From the NCBI RefSeq assembly GCF_900110135.1, contig NZ_FOCO01000015.1, positions 1 through 64,000 on the forward strand: a stretch of 64,000 nucleotides of DNA, given 5' to 3'. Below, piece by piece: positions 63,477 through 64,000 of the stretch. The position numbers and the translations under genes were made by a program. Numbering within the stretch: position 1 is the first letter of the stretch; each line of letters begins with the position of its first letter. The notes under the pieces were generated by a model. The model saw nothing but the letters and a program-made list of their open reading frames with translations. It did not search any database and was not told where the DNA came from. The stretch is from Pseudorhodobacter antarcticus (GTDB taxonomy: Bacteria; Pseudomonadota; Alphaproteobacteria; Rhodobacterales; Rhodobacteraceae).

Positions 63477-64000
63477 GGCGACACCTGCGTGGTGACAAGG
63501 CTAAAGGCCTGCATAGGGTCATCCAGATGCATCACATGGTTCAGGGCAAATTCATACAGCGCGCCGCGATCGGTTCCGGCGGGGGAGTAGGGAAAGGCGA
63601 AAGTTGGCAGCTCCTCGCCCACCGTAAGCGGATAATGCAGCAGGTGTGGGTTGGCGAGTTTGCCGATTTCGGAGGCAATGGCTTGGGTTGGGGCGGTGAT
63701 GATCAACAGCACCCCCACCTCTACCGGGGTTCCCGTGCGGTTTTCCATTGCGCCCAAGGTGGCATTTGCCCCGATCAAGCGGAAATCCAGATCATAGGTT
63801 GCGGGGTCAAGGCCCATGCGTTTGGTGATGAGCGCTATTAAAAACGCACCCAGTTTTTCGACCCAAAGCGCCGCGTTAGAGACATAATGCGCGTCGCGCA
63901 GCACGGCAAGGAGGGTGGTTTGATAGCCTGCAGCCCGCGCGCCTTCCAGCTTTATCGTGTAAGGACCCGGCACCCATTTGGAGCCTGTGGCGCGCACGCG
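63473..64000 (-). CDS. AtuA-like (DUF1446) protein, C-terminal part, continues beyond the window
   Basis: The last 176 residues are visible and the frame is open to base 64000. RATGSKWVPGPYTIKLEGARAAGY and LRDAHYVSN are conserved segments of the acyclic-terpene-utilisation AtuA family. Together with DUF4387 these proteins often accompany citronellate/isovalerate-type or other CoA-linked catabolic genes. The N-terminal part needed to judge integrity is outside the window. Confidence 0.85.
   Translation of the reverse strand, partial: RVRATGSKWVPGPYTIKLEGARAAGYQTTLLAVLRDAHYVSNAALWVEKLGAFLIALITKRMGLDPATYDLDFRLIGANATLGAMENRTGTPVEVGVLLIITAPTQAIASEIGKLANPHLLHYPLTVGEELPTFAFPYSPAGTDRGALYEFALNHVMHLDDPMQAFSLVTTQVSP

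Overview
The window looks like part of an extrachromosomal replicon (plasmid or chromid) of an alphaproteobacterium of the order Rhodobacterales. At 59.4-63.0 kb it carries a complete replication and partition module of the DnaA-like type known from that order: a small winged-helix replicase with a DnaA domain-I-like C-terminus, a divergent parAB operon, and three copies of a perfect palindrome that is very probably the centromere (parS). The DNA is GC-rich and compact, with many ATGA stop/start overlaps. The gene families also fit a roseobacter-type heterotroph: TRAP transporters, Fds-type formate dehydrogenase, AtuA/DUF4387 and a cobalamin riboswitch.

Layout. 0-0.34 kb: the end of an IS5-family element that abuts the start codon of glf (UDP-galactopyranose mutase). 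1.6-11.0 kb (+): an operon for a dipeptide-type ABC importer with an M20 hydrolase, an aldehyde dehydrogenase, a short-chain dehydrogenase and an S58/DmpA-type aminopeptidase. 11.0-14.3 kb (-): a cobalamin-riboswitch operon of a DUF1636-like protein and a BtuDFC-type B12 importer. 14.4-21.3 kb (-): the complete phosphate regulon phoR-pstSCAB-phoU-phoB with a Pho box before pstS. 21.5-24.0 kb: an SLC13 permease and a TauE/SafE-family permease. 24.1-32.3 kb: a hexuronate operon (uxaC, TRAP transporter, kduI, kduD, uxuB) divergent from a GntR regulator, with two near-identical operator-like repeats between them. 32.5-37.5 kb: a LysR gene divergent from dabB-dabA, an energy-coupled inorganic-carbon uptake system. 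37.5-44.4 kb: a LysR gene and the formate dehydrogenase operon fdsGBA-fdhD-fdsD. 44.4-58.2 kb: two divergent operons around a HutC-type regulator and one palindromic operator. One arm has leuCD-like genes, a TRAP transporter and a second GntR gene. The other has a tautomerase/NTF2-like fusion, HyuB/HyuA, an isochorismatase-fold protein lacking the usual catalytic Cys, an isocitrate-lyase-family lyase and an FAD dehydrogenase. 58.2-59.2 kb: an inositol-dehydrogenase-like gene. 59.4-63.0 kb: the replicon module. 63.2-64.0 kb: DUF4387 and the end of an AtuA-like gene.

How the genes work together. Most of the window is import-plus-catabolism modules, each with its own regulator, alongside nutrient-scavenging functions (phosphate, vitamin B12) that are often chromosomal. 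The least explained system is the 45-58 kb bipartite cluster. Its enzymes suggest ring opening of a cyclic amide or imide, hydration of a branched unsaturated diacid by a LeuCD-type hydratase, and aldol-type cleavage by an isocitrate-lyase-family enzyme. The substrate cannot be read from the sequence. By eye, base-composition skew changes sign at the parAB/replicase origin, which supports this as an active replication origin. No tRNA, rRNA or CRISPR array was recognised.
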